Shown here: piece after piece, positions 34,149 through 44,472 of the stretch
Position numbering within the stretch: the stretch's first letter is position 1
Layout of the letters: the number at the start of each line of letters is the position of its first letter
Assembly: GCF_038502225.1 (NCBI RefSeq)
Contig: NC_091308.1
Span: 21,607,614-21,671,613, forward strand
DNA length: 64,000 nt
Origin: Cherax quadricarinatus
Lineage: Eukaryota > Arthropoda > Malacostraca > Decapoda > Parastacidae
Direction: 5' to 3'
The notes under the pieces: model-generated
What the model was told of the DNA's origin: nothing
What the model saw: only the letters and a program-made list of their open reading frames with translations
The model's database searches: none
Program-made: the position numbers and the translations under genes

Positions 34149-35291
34149 CTGCAGTCCAATTGAAAATGAATTATATACATAATTTCTGAAAGAAAGAAAT
34201 ATCATCAAAAGTAGTATTCAAAAATTTGGATAAACTAAGCTACAGTGTATCGTGAAATGCTGTTTCATGCCACAGCTTAATTTTATGGACGAAAAGAATA
34301 TCCATTTATCTTTTAACAGACTATAGCGCAGATAAATGGGTAAAGGTAAATTGATGTAAGTAATGACTGAAGGTCACGGGCACTAGGATGCAAATTGTGT
34401 GCTCGAATTATCACTAACCTCCAACCTCCAAGGGTGAGGCTGCCCACAACAAAGGACACCAAGCATTATGAAACATAAGAAAAACAAACCAGTTAGTAGC
34501 TTCTCATGCAAAACTCAACTGAAGATAATGAGTACTAAGTGAGCAAAAGGTATTAAATAATGTACATTCAGAAGCCATGCTCTAAGTTGGCAGAATTGAT
34601 GTCCACCCTGAAGAGAACATTAGAAAAAACTTGTGTTTTAAATTTAAAGCACGCAAGAACAGTCAATATAAAAAATTTGTCTATAAACAATGAATCTCAA
34701 CAATGCTACCGGTAATCCCTTCCTCTACAAAATTTTGGGACTACACTTGAAATTATTTATTTATAACTAATAACAGTCCAAGTAAACTGTGGCATAAAGC
34801 CCCCACAGGCATGCGTATAGGGGAAGATTGGTGGGCCACTTACAAACAGTACAGAGATATCATACTGTGGACAAACATGGGGACCTCATCAAAAACTGTA
34901 CATCATTCACCCAACACATAATATCCTCATTTTCATTTCACATAAAAATGTACTGAAAAATGTGCTTAACCAATTTAGAATTTGTTTGTAAAATAATTGT
35001 ATTATGATTATCATTATTATAATTTTCAAAATTTGTTAAATTTATTTAAATCCTGATAATACTGTGCCATTCAACTATTTAGATTCATTCCAATTATTAT
35101 CTCACCTAGTCCTAATATTTATTTTATTAGTAGTAAATATTAGTAAACAGCTCTACAAAGCATAGTAATTACATTCTAAGTAGATGAATATCCCATTAGT
35201 TAATCTATTTCCAATACATTTATTAGTAAGAAATCTATCCAAATTAAACAAGTAGAGAATGTAATGTAAGCAGTGTGTAGGAGCCACGTAC
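34149..35291. other. msn: Intron of the kinase gene (1.14 kb)
   Basis: Lies between matched splice sites: donor GAG|GTACGTGG (35291) and acceptor ending 34149. No repeat family from elsewhere in the window is recognised; it is one of the few apparently unique stretches. Confidence 0.7.
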
Positions 35292-35376
35292 CTCTGGTTT
35301 TCTTGCCTGTGCTTGGGTGGGCTGTGGTTGCTTCACCATGTGAGAATTACGCTGGTCCCTCTGGTCTCTATGTTCC
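35292..35376 (-). CDS. msn: msn/MAP4K4-type kinase exon, Gln/Arg linker
   Basis: The acceptor TTTTGCAG ends at 35377 and the donor is GAG|GTACGT. The exon is 85 nt. Its first base completes the Arg codon left by the exon at 42721-42486 (AG + G), and it ends in phase 0, matching the start of the next exon. It reads EHRDQRDQRNSHMVKQ, continuing the HREHREHREH run of the upstream exon, then PQPTQAQARKPE. This is the variable linker between kinase and CNH domains. Identity rests on phase continuity with the better conserved neighbours. Confidence 0.8.
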
Positions 35377-35613
35377 CTGCAAAATGCAAAACAGTGCTGA
35401 AAAAAATATACATGCAGGATAGTTGAAACAAACAGGTTTATAGATAAGCAATTTGCAATCATCTATGATGAAAGTTTCTATTGTTTAGTCATCATAATGA
35501 ATTCTCCCTCTCCCAGCTTTTTCATTCTACCCCATTACAAACCCTCATCCAATATTACTACCCTCTCTTCCTTTCCCTCTGCAAATATACTCTTTTATCT
35601 CAATACCCATCAC
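35377..35613. other. Intron sequence
   Basis: No recognised repeat or exon. Confidence 0.4.
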
Positions 35614-35617
35614 TTAA

Positions 35618-35670
35618 CCCTTTCAGTGTGGATCCCATTGTTCTATGGCTTTCAAGCCCAGGTTGGAGCC
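35618..35670 (-). mobile_element. Piece of a piggyBac-type MITE end
   Basis: TTAA (35614-35617) followed by CCCTTTCAGTGTGG and a segment matching the left end of the MITE at 43168 (TTGTTCTA.GGCTTT.AAGCC). It is cut by the next MITE at 35671. Confidence 0.6.
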
Positions 35671-35674
35671 TTAA

Positions 35675-36632
35675 CCCTTTCAGGGTTTCGGCCGCACTAG
35701 TACGGCTTATGCACCAGTGTTCATGACATACTAGTACGCATAAATTCTAGTGCCTTCAAATCTAGTGAGAGAAAGCTGGTAGGCCTACATATGAAAGAAT
35801 GGGTCTATGTGGTCAGTGTGCACAGCATAAAAAAAATCCTGCAGCACACAGTGCGTAATGAGAAAAAAAACCTTTGACCGTGTTTTTGGATTAAAACAGC
35901 GACTTTGCACTATATTTTCACATGGTATTAATTGTTGTATTCTAGTTTTCCTGGTCTCATTCTATAGAATAGAAGACATATTACAGAAATTGAGATGATT
36001 TTGACTGATTTTACAATGAAAAGTACCTAGAAATTGAGCTCAAAGTAGCAGAAATGTTCGATTTTTACCAAAGTTCAAAAGTAAACAAATTATGCTAAGC
36101 GTCCAATACATGTCAACTGGTGAGTCTAATATTCTTTCACAAGTGCACCGATATTATTTATACCATTTCTACACTAATGCAGTAGTCTGTATAACAGTAA
36201 ATCTTATTTTTTTTTTGTGAGAATAAAAATTCAAAGTGGAAAGCATAAGAAATGTAAGAGGGGCCTGGGGACGTGACTAATGAACAGAGGAAATGTTATT
36301 TTAGTGCCAGGAATGTCTTTCTTGTTTATTCTGGACCCTATTTGGAAATTGCCATCTTTTGAAATTTGTGTGAAATTGGCAAAATTGATAAATTCTTACC
36401 ACTGTATTGGATAGTTGAAATCGGTAAATTGGTAGTTTCTTGTACTCATTCGATATAAAAAACGAAGTTCTAGCGAAATAGTTATGATTTTTGTCGACTA
36501 GTACATTTGAATTGGCTGAAAATAGGGCTCAAAGTAGGCAAAATTGCCGATGCGTAAACATCGTCGAGACTGCTAACTTCGCAAGAGCATAATTCAGTAA
36601 GTTTTCCATCAAATTTCATACTTTTGGTGCCA
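35675..36632 (-). mobile_element. piggyBac-type MITE, one end missing
   Basis: TTAA (35671-35674) then CCCTTTCAGGGTTTCGGCCG. The body matches the MITEs at 7096 and 60626 in reverse orientation. It stops near 36632, before the other end, at a junction with an RTE-type 3' tail (CCAACTTGTT plus A run). Confidence 0.8.
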
Positions 36633-36644
36633 TTAACAGCCAAC

Positions 36645-36648
<4 letters not shown>

Positions 36649-36716
<68 letters not shown>
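36649..36716 (+). repeat. (A)n(TA)n tract at an RTE-RTE junction
   Basis: About 40 A then TA repeats. It follows an RTE-like 3' tail end (GCCAACTTGTT) and precedes the truncated RTE copy E. Confidence 0.9.
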
Positions 36717-36718
<2 letters not shown>

Positions 36719-37986
36719 CTTCCCGGTAAAAGTGGGTCTTAGACGGGGATGTGTAATGTCACCATGGTTGTTTAATATATTTATAGATGGGGTTGTAAAG
36801 GAAGTAAATGCTAGGGTGTTTGGGAGAGGGGTGGGATTAAATTATGGGGAATCAAATTCAAAATGGGAATTGACACAGTTACTTTTTGCTGATGATACTG
36901 TGCTTATGGGAGATTCTAAAGAAAAATTGCAAAGGTTAGTGGATGAGTTTGGGAATGTGTGTAAAGGTAGAAAGTTGAAAGTGAACATAGAAAAGAGTAA
37001 GGTGATGAGGGTGTCAAATGATTTAGATAAAGAAAAATTGGATATCAAATTGGGGAGGAGGAGTATGGAAGAAGTGAAAGTTTTCAGATACTTGGGAGTT
37101 GACGTGTCGGCGGATGGATTTATGAAGGATGAGGTTAATCATAGAATTGATGAGGGAAAAAAGGTGAGTGGTGCGTTGAGGTATATGTGGAGTCAAAAAA
37201 CGTTATCTATGGAGGCAAAGAAGGGAATGTATGAAAGTATAGTAGTACCAACACTCTTATATGGGTGTGAAGCTTGGGTGGTAAATGCAGCAGCAAGGAG
37301 ACGGTTGGAGGCAGCGGAGATGTCCTGTCTAAGGGCAATGTGTGGTGTAAATATTATGCAAAAAATTCGGAGTGTGGAAATTAGGAGAAGGTGTGGAGTT
37401 AATAAAAGTATTAGTCAGAGGGCAGAAGAGGGGTTGTTGAGGTGGTTTGGTCATTTAGAGAGAATGGATCACAGTAGAATGACATGGAAAGCATATAAAT
37501 CTATAGGGGAAGGAAGGCGGGGTAGGGGTCGTCCTCGAAAGGGTTGGAGAGAGGGGGTAAAGGAGGTTTTGTGGGTAAGGGGCTTGGATTTCCAGCAAGC
37601 GTGCATGAGCGTGTTAGATAGGAGTGAATGGAGACGAATGGTACTTGGGACCTGACGATCTGTTGGAGTGTGAGCAGGGTAATATTTAGTGAAGGGATTC
37701 AGGGAAACCGGTTATTTTCATATAGTCGGACTTGAGTCCTGGAAATGGGAAGTACAATGCCTGCACTTTAAAGGAGGGGTTTGGGATATTGGCAGTTTGG
37801 AGGGATATGTTGTGTATCTTTATATGTGTATGCTTCTAGACTGTTGTATTCTGAGCACCTCTGCAAAAACAGTGATAATGTGCGAGTGTGGTGAAAGTGT
37901 TGAATGATGATGAAAGTATTTTCTTTTTGGGGATTTTCTTTCTTTTTTGGGTCACCCTGCCTCGGTGGGAGACGGCCGACTTGTTG

Positions 37987-38002
<16 letters not shown>
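36717..38002 (+). mobile_element. RTE-type retrotransposon E, 5'-truncated
   Basis: Begins at CTTCCCGGTAAAAGTGG within RT and ends with the family 3' UTR and A tail. The RT end is open: GCVMSPWLFNIFIDG, F-A-D-D in LLFADDTVLMGD (about 36890), through to EWRRMVLGT (stop at 37653). Only a handful of residues differ from copy F (18201-19890), so both derive from a recent source. Not autonomous. Confidence 0.9.
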
Positions 38003-38126
<124 letters not shown>

Positions 38127-38164
38127 AGATTACCAAAAAGAATACGAAGAAGAAAATTGTCAAA

Positions 38165-39733
38165 GTGGGAAGTCTGAATGTGCGTGGATGTTGTGCAAAT
38201 GATAAGAAAGAGATGATTGTGGATGTTATGAATGAGAAGAAACTGGATGTCCTGGCTTTAAGTGAAACAAAGCTGAAGGGGGTGGGAGAGTTTCAATGGA
38301 GAGGAATAAATGGGATTAGGTCAGGGGTTTCAAATAGAGTTAGAGCTAAAAAAGGAGTAGCAATAATGTTGAAGGATAAGCTATGGCAGGAAAAGAGGGA
38401 CTACAAATGTATAAATTCAAGGATTATGTGGAGTAAAATAAAGATTGGATGTGAAAAGTGGGTTATAGTAAGCGTGTATGCACCTGGAGAAGAGAGAAGT
38501 GTAGAGGAGAGAGAGAGATTCTGGGAAATGTTGAGTGAATGCGTGGGGAGTTTTGAATCAAGTGTGAGAGTAATGGTGGTTGGGGATTTCAATGCTAAAG
38601 TGGGTAAAAATGTTATGGAGGGAGTAGTAGGTAATTTTGGGGTGCCAGGGGTAAATGTAAATGGGGAGCCTTTAATTGAGCTATGTGTAGAAAGAAATTT
38701 GGTAATAAGTAATACATATTTTATGAAAAAGAGGATAAATAAATATACAAGGTATGATGTAGCACGTAATGAAAGTAGTTTGTTAGATTATGTATTGGTG
38801 GATAAAAGGTTGATGGGTAGGCTCCAGGAAGTGCATGTTTATAGAGAGGCAACTGATATATCGGATCATTATTTAGTTGTAGCTACAGTTAGAGTAAGAG
38901 GTAGATGGGAAAAGAGGAAGGTGGCAACAACAAGTAGGAGGGTAGTGAAAGTGTATAAACTAAGGGAGGAGGAAGTTTGGGTGAGATATAAGCGACTATT
39001 GGCAGTAAGGTGGGCTAGTGCAAAGATGAGTAGTGGGGGGGTTGAAGAGGGTTGGATGAGTTTTAAAAATGCAGTATTAGAATGTGGGGTAGAAGTTTGT
39101 GGTTATAGGAGGGTGGGGACATGAGGAAAGAGGGGTGATTGATGGAATGATGAAGTAAAGGGTGTGATAAAAGAGAAAAAGTTAGCTTATGAGAGGTTTT
39201 TACAAAGCAGAAGTATTATAAGAAGAGCAGAGTATATGGAGAGTAAAAGAAAGGTGAAGAGAGTGGTGAGAGAGTGCAAAAGGAGAGCAGATGATAGAGT
39301 GGGAGAGGCACTGTCAAGAAATTTTAATGAAAATAAGAAAAAATTTTGGAATGAGTTAAACAAGTTAAGAAAGCCTAGGGAACGTATGGATTTGTCAGTT
39401 AAAAACAGAGTAGGGGAGTTAATAGATGGGGAGAGGGAGGTATTAGGTAGAAGGCGAGAATATTTTGAGGAACTTCTAAATGTTGAGGAAGAAAGGGAGG
39501 CGGTAATTTCATGCACTGGCCAGGGAGGTATACCATCTTTTAGGAGTGAAGAGCAGCAGAATGTAAGTGTGGGGGAGGTACGTGAGGCATTACGTAGAAT
39601 GAAAGGGGGTAAAGCAGCTGGAACTGATAGGATCATGACAGAAATGTTAAAAGCAGGAGGGGATACAGTGTTGGAGTGGTTGGTACTTTTGTTTAATAAA
39701 TGCATGAAAGAGGGGAAGGTACCTAGGGATTGA
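38165..39733 (+). pseudogene. RTE endonuclease, linker and RT start (copy D)
   Basis: This is the longest open endonuclease frame in the window (319 codons, to 39121). Motifs: GSLNVRGCCANDKKEMIVDV, LDVLALSETKLKG, WVIVSVYAPGEE, VMVVGDFNAKVG (about 38570-38605), NTYFMKKRINKYTRYDVA, and SDHYLVVATVRVRG (about 38858-38900; Asp-His catalytic pair). A stop at 39122 (TGA) separates it from the linker/RT frame (39164-39733), which ends at another stop after KVPRD. The endonuclease fold is complete here. GKAAGTDRIMTEM has Arg in place of Gly in the RT motif. Confidence 0.85.
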
Positions 39734-40017
39734 CAGAGAGCATGTTTAGTCCCTTAATATAAAGGGAAGGGGGACAAAAGAGATTGTAAAAATTATAGAG
39801 GAATAAGTTTACTGAGTATACCAGGAAAAGTGTAGGGTCATAACTGAAAGAATTAGAGGCAAGACAGAATGTAGGATGTGTAGATCAAGTGTTTACACTG
39901 AAGCGTATATGTGAACAGTATTTAGATATAGGTAGGGAAGTTTTTATTGCATTTATGGATTTAGAAAAGGCATATGATTGAGTGGATAGGGGAGCAATGT
40001 GGCAGATCTTGCAAGTA

Positions 40018-40220
40018 CAGTGGACCCCCGGTTAACGAACTTTTTTCATTCCAGTAGTATGTTCAGGTACCAGTACTGACGGAATTTTTTCCCATAAGGA
40101 ATATTGTGAAGTAGATTAGTCCATTTCAGACCCCCAAACATACACGTACAAACGCACTTACATAAATACACTTACATAATTGGTCGCATTTGGAGGTGAT
40201 CGTTAAGCGGTGGTCCAGTG
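40018..40220 (+). mobile_element. Tigger-type MITE, 203 bp
   Basis: CAGTGGACCCCCGGTTAACG at the left and a mutated right end (CGGTGGTCCAGTG), flanked by TA (40016-40017, 40221-40222). The empty site GCAAGTATATGGAATAGG is seen in copy F (about 18500). Confidence 0.85.
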
Positions 40221-40373
40221 TATATGGAATAGGTGGTAAGTTACTAAATGCTGTAAAGAGTTTTTATAAAGATAGTGAGGCTCAGGTTAGGGTGTGTAGA
40301 AGAGAGGGAGACTACTTCCCGGTAAAAGTAGGTCTTAGACAGGGATGTGTAATGTCACCATGGTTGTTTAATA

Positions 40374-40576
40374 CAGTGGACCCCCGCATAACGATCACCT
40401 CCGAATGCGACCAATTATGTAAGTGTATTTATGTAAGTGCGTTTGTACGTGTATGTTTGGGGGTCTGAAATGGACTAATCTACTTCACAATATTCCTTAT
40501 GGGAACAAATTCGGTCAGTACTGGCACCTGAACATAATTCTGGAGTGAAAAAATATCATTAACCGGGGGTCCACTG
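40374..40576 (+). mobile_element. Tigger-type MITE, 203 bp
   Basis: CAGTGGACCCCCGCATAACG and CCGGGGGTCCACTG, flanked by TA (40372-40373, 40577-40578). The empty site TTTAATATATTTATAG is in copies B, E and F. It is inverted relative to the MITE at 40018. Confidence 0.9.
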
Positions 40577-41737
40577 TATATTTATAGATGGGGTTGTAAA
40601 AGAAGTAAATGCTAGGGTGTTCAGGAGAGGGGTGGGATTAAATTATGGGGAATCAAATACAAAATGGGAATTGACACAGCTACTTTTTGCTGATGATACT
40701 GTGCTTATGGGAGATTCTAAAGAAAAATTGCAAAGGTTAGTGGATGAGTTTGGGAGTGTGTGTAGAAGGTAGAAAGTTGAAAGTGAACATAGAAAAGAGT
40801 AAGGTGATGAGGGTGTCAAATGATTTAGATAAAGAAAAATTGGATATCAAATTGGGGAGGAGGAGTATGGAAGAAGTGAATGCTTTCAGATACTACTTGG
40901 GAGTTGACGTGTCGGCAGATGGATTTATGAAAGATGAGGTTAATCATAGAATTGATGAGAGAAAAAAGGTGAATGGTGCGTTGAGGTATATGTGGAGTCA
41001 AAAAACGTTGTTCATGCGTGCATCAGTTATCATACTTCCTAGATTTTGACTAAATTGGCTAATGTTTGACTGTGGAACTCTGTAGATGTTTATCAATGTG
41101 AGAGGTTTTTGTAGGTATTTGGATTTGAATTTATCTATGGAGGCAAAGAAGGGAATGTATGAAAGTATAGTAGTACCAGCTCTCTTATATGGGTGTGAAG
41201 CTTGGGTTGTGAATGGAGCAGCGAGGAGACGGTTGGAGGCAGTGGAGATGTCCTGTCTAAGGGCAATGTGCGGTGTAAATATTATGCAGAAAATTCGGAG
41301 TGTGGAAATTAGGAGAAGGTGTGGAGTTAATAAAAGTATTAGTCAAGAGGGCTGAAGAGGGGTTGTTGAGGTGGTTTGGTAATTCAGAGTGAATCAATCA
41401 AAGTAGAATGACATGGAGAGCATTTAAATCTGTAGGAGAAGAAAGGCGGGGTAGGGGTCGTCCTAAAAAGGTTGGAAGGAAGGGGTAAGGGAGATTTTGT
41501 GGGCAAGGGGCTTGGACTTCCAGCAGGCGTGCATGAGTGTGTTCGATAGGAGTGAATGGAGACGAATGGTATTTGGGACCTGACGATCTGTTGGAGTGTG
41601 AGCAGGGTAATATTTAGTGAAAGGATTCAGGGAATCCGGTTATTTTTATATAGCCGGACTTGAGTCCTGGAACTGGGAAGTACAATGCCTGCACTCTAAA
41701 GGAGGGGTTTTGGGATATTAGCAGTTTGGAGGTATAT

Positions 41738-41933
41738 ACACAAATACCCGCACATAGAAGAGAGGAGCTTACGACGACGTTTCGGTCCGACTTGGACTAT
41801 TTACAAAGTCACACAAAGTGTGACTTTGTAAATGGTCCAAGTCGGGCCGAAACATCGTCATAAGCTCCTCTCTTCTATGTGCGGGTTATTTGTGTATCGT
41901 TCCAGTCACGGTATTGTGCCTTTTTTTGTTATT
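41738..41933 (+). mobile_element. Fold-back element: inverted Penelope-type ends, 196 bp
   Basis: Flanked by the 13-bp duplication TTTGGAGGTATAT (41725-41737, 41934-41946) within RTE copy D. Two arms (41738-41814 and 41818-41895) are reverse complements around AAA. The right arm carries a hammerhead-like motif (41821-41860), and a tail CCAGTCACGGTATTGTGCC follows. Both ends match the ends of the Penelope-like elements at 13635 and 27758. It looks like such an element with its whole interior lost. Confidence 0.85.
41821..41860 (+). ncRNA. Hammerhead-ribozyme-like motif (core degenerate)
   Basis: TGAC (41821-41824) can pair with GTCA (41857-41860) as stem I. GGTCC-AAGTC-GGGCC (41834-41848) forms stem II. 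GAAAC (849-853) is followed by ATC at the expected cleavage position. The core TTTGTAAAT departs from CTGATGA, so it is probably inactive. The inverted copy in the left arm reads GAAACGTC on the minus strand. Confidence 0.5.
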
Positions 41934-42134
41934 TTTGGAGGTATATGTTGTGTATCTTTATACGTATATTCTTCTAAACTGTTGTGTTCTGAGCACCTCT
42001 GCAAAAACAGTGATTATGTGTGAGTGAGGTGAGTGTTGAATGATGATGAAAGTATTTTCTTTTTGGGGATTTCTTTCTTTTTTGGGTCACCCTGCCTCAC
42101 TGGGAGACAGCCGACGTTGAAAAAAAAAAAAAAT

Positions 42135-42485
42135 ATATTGGTGTACCAATAAAGTGCGTACTAAGTGAAAGTGGCCAAACATGGAGAGTGAAAAGTATAA
42201 AGTGATGAAAAACTTCAAAAGTCAACACATTGAAGATACAACAAAAATGTGATGAAGGGATGGTCCGTTTAGACTGGACCTATCTTGATACTAAATTAAA
42301 CAGGTTTTGGAGAAATTATCTATGAATTGCTGCCAAGGACAGTGACAACACTGAAGGGAGATTTTAAATTACCTGGTAAAAATTTAACTATGAGCAAATA
42401 CAGGAGGGGCAAGCTAGGAAATTTACACCCATCACTTAAGGTTCCTAGAAATATCTTCAAAGCACAACTCACAACAATGTCTGAC
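42135..42485. other. Intron sequence
   Basis: No recognised repeat or exon between the A tail of copy D and the kinase exon. Confidence 0.4.
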
Positions 42486-42721
42486 CTGTGTTCCCGATGT
42501 TCACGATGTTCACGGTGGTCCCTAGGATGGTGCTGAGGTGGTGTACCTGGCTTGTGTGCTGCTGGCTGATGGTGATCTCGCCCTTGTGGTGGTGGTGGAA
42601 GAGGCCGCTGAGGAGGAGGCTGCTCCTGGCCAAGCAAACGAGATGGAAGAGCTGGTCTTGCTGGAGGACCAGGTTCTGGGATTTCTTCTTTATCCTTCTT
42701 TCCACCATTACGCTGGTGTTC
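42486..42721 (-). CDS. msn: msn/MAP4K4-type kinase exon, proline-rich linker
   Basis: The acceptor TCATTAG ends at 42722 and the donor is ACAG|GTCAGA. The exon is 236 nt, in phase 0 at the start and leaving two bases that fit the exon at 35376. It begins EHQRNGGKKDKEEIPEPG, then PPARPALPSR (a PxxPxR-type SH3 ligand), QEQPPPQRPLPPPPQG, and ends in repeated H-R-E triplets (DHREHREHREH). GCK-IV kinases bind the adaptor Nck/Dock through proline motifs in this region. The acceptor has a weak pyrimidine tract, so the exon start is less certain than the rest. Confidence 0.8.
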
Positions 42722-43163
42722 CTAATGATTGAATTACAATTTTATTGTGAAGGTGGATAATAAGTTTAACTGATCTACTTAATCGAAGATATATCAAAAG
42801 TAAGAGAAATTAACATTTTTATACAGCTTAGCCCCTCATTACCATTAGTCATTGCATTTACAAAGATCATTTCTCAGCAACTCACATTTTTTCAGTTGTG
42901 CATTGCTGTATGCATTAATACCCTTAATTCTGGCTTCAGACAAGACATTTATAGCCTTAATAATAAACCTTAAAACTATTACATATACAATCCTTTCACA
43001 TATTCTCTTGTGCACTTTGTATCTAAAGAATTCCAAACTGTTATTCTTACTATGATTTTAGGTTAATAATTGAAAGCCATAATAACTCCTACATACCCAG
43101 TAAACATGATACTAATATTGAAGCGAGGTCATAGGCAGGAAACCCTGAGCTACAGAAGAGTCC
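42722..43163. other. Intron sequence
   Basis: AT-rich; no exon or known repeat recognised. Confidence 0.4.
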
Positions 43164-43167
43164 TTAA

Positions 43168-44223
43168 CCCTTTCGGGGTCAGTTTTATTGTTCTACGGCT
43201 TTGAAGCCTGGATCGGTCCCATCGTTCTATGCCACGAGCTCAGTTCTATCAGATAAGCCGTGAGTGGTAAATCTGGGCCTAGATATGAGAGAATAGGTTC
43301 GTGTGGCAAGTGTGCGCCACATAAAAAAAAATCCTGCAGCATGCATAGCATAACGGGAAAAAATTACCAACACGTTTTTTGTTTAAAACAGCGACTTTGT
43401 GGTGTATTTTGGTATAAATTTATGTTTATATACTCGGTTTCTTAGTCTCACTTGATAGAGTGTAAGGCACATTACAGAAATACAGACAATTTTGATTGGT
43501 TTCAGGATTGAAAGTACTGTGAAATGTGCAATTTTTGCTGATATTCCCGAGTACACAAATTACGTCACTCGCCCAATATGCATCCAACTGGTCAGTCTAA
43601 TACATGTTCACAAATGCGCTGACATTGCTAATACAATTATTACAATAATGCAGTAGTGTGCATAACAGTAAATTTTCTGTTTTTTTTTTTTTTGTGTGTG
43701 AATAAAAATTCAAAATGGAAAGCAAGTGTAATATAGGAGAGGCCTGAGGATGTGAGTAACAAACAGAGGAAATGGTGTTTTAGTGCCAGGAATGTCTACA
43801 CTGTTTACTCTGGACCAAATTTTGAAACTGACAATTTTTTAATGGTGTGTGAAATGAGCCAAATTACTGATTTCTGATCACTTTATTGGGTAGTTGAAAT
43901 AGGTCAATAGGAGGTTTTTTGTACTCATTTGACAGAATAAAAGGAATACTAGTGAAATAGCTTTGAGCGTGGTCGACTGGAACAATGGAATTGGCCGAAA
44001 ATAGGGCTCAAAATGGACAAAATCTCTTATGTATAAATATCGCTGAGAACGCTAAATTTGTGATAGTATAATTCCTTAAGTTTTCAATCAAATTTCATAC
44101 TTCTGGTTTCACTGTGTTCAGAAAAAGATTCTCTATCATTTCGTAAGAAAACACAATTTTTTTCTTTTAAATTCTTCAACCCTGAGAGCAAGTTTCAGAT
44201 CTAGGGTTTCGACCCTGAAAGGG
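43168..44223 (-). mobile_element. piggyBac-type MITE, ~1.06 kb
   Basis: TTAA at both sides (43164-43167, 44224-44227). Ends CCCTTTCGGGGTCAG and GACCCTGAAAGGG. The first ~180 bases resemble the left end of the piggyBac element (GTGTGCGCCA, AATCC.GCA..ATGCATAGCAT), and the other end carries the A/T-rich stretch also seen at the piggyBac right end. Confidence 0.85.
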
Positions 44224-44472
44224 TTAAATTGTGTCTGACATACTAGTATGCAAATGCTATATCCAACATACTTGTGTGCACAATTTTTTATACCTTCAAA
44301 TCTGCCACATGACAATATTTCTGACTACACAACTCTCTAGGTCTTCTTCATTCTATTCATATACATGTATTTGAAAAAAATCTAAGGCCAGTAGTCCACA
44401 CAGTGTATCATGGTTACTCAGGTGATGACTGTATTAAATGTACTAGTATGCCTACCTAGCAGAAGTAAAGTA

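Larger units (their letters stand above)
39734..41540 (+). pseudogene. RTE reverse transcriptase (copy D), interrupted
   Basis: RT pieces are separated by insertions. At 39760-40015 FIAFMDLEKAYD is followed by a stop and a deletion has removed the IADEQGG block. At 40221-40371 GLRQGCVMSPWLFNT runs into a MITE. At 40580-41005 lies F-A-D-D (LLFADDTVLMGD, about 40690), and at 41086-41355 YGCEAWVVNGAARRRLEAVE. Frameshifts lie near 40766 and 41345. Non-functional. Confidence 0.82.
38127..42134 (+). mobile_element. RTE-type retrotransposon D with four inner insertions
   Basis: Starts late in the leader (AAGAAGAAAATTGTC) and runs to the family 3' UTR and A tail (42120-42133). Inner insertions: Tigger-type MITEs at 40018-40220 and 40374-40576, about 120 unrelated bases near 41011-41131, and the Penelope-type fold-back at 41738-41933. 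Confidence 0.88.

Noticed and set aside
33696..34163. Plus-strand frame of Ser/Phe repeats opposite the kinase exon
   Set aside because: It is the antisense of the Arg-Glu tract; the minus strand has splice sites, phase continuity and family similarity.
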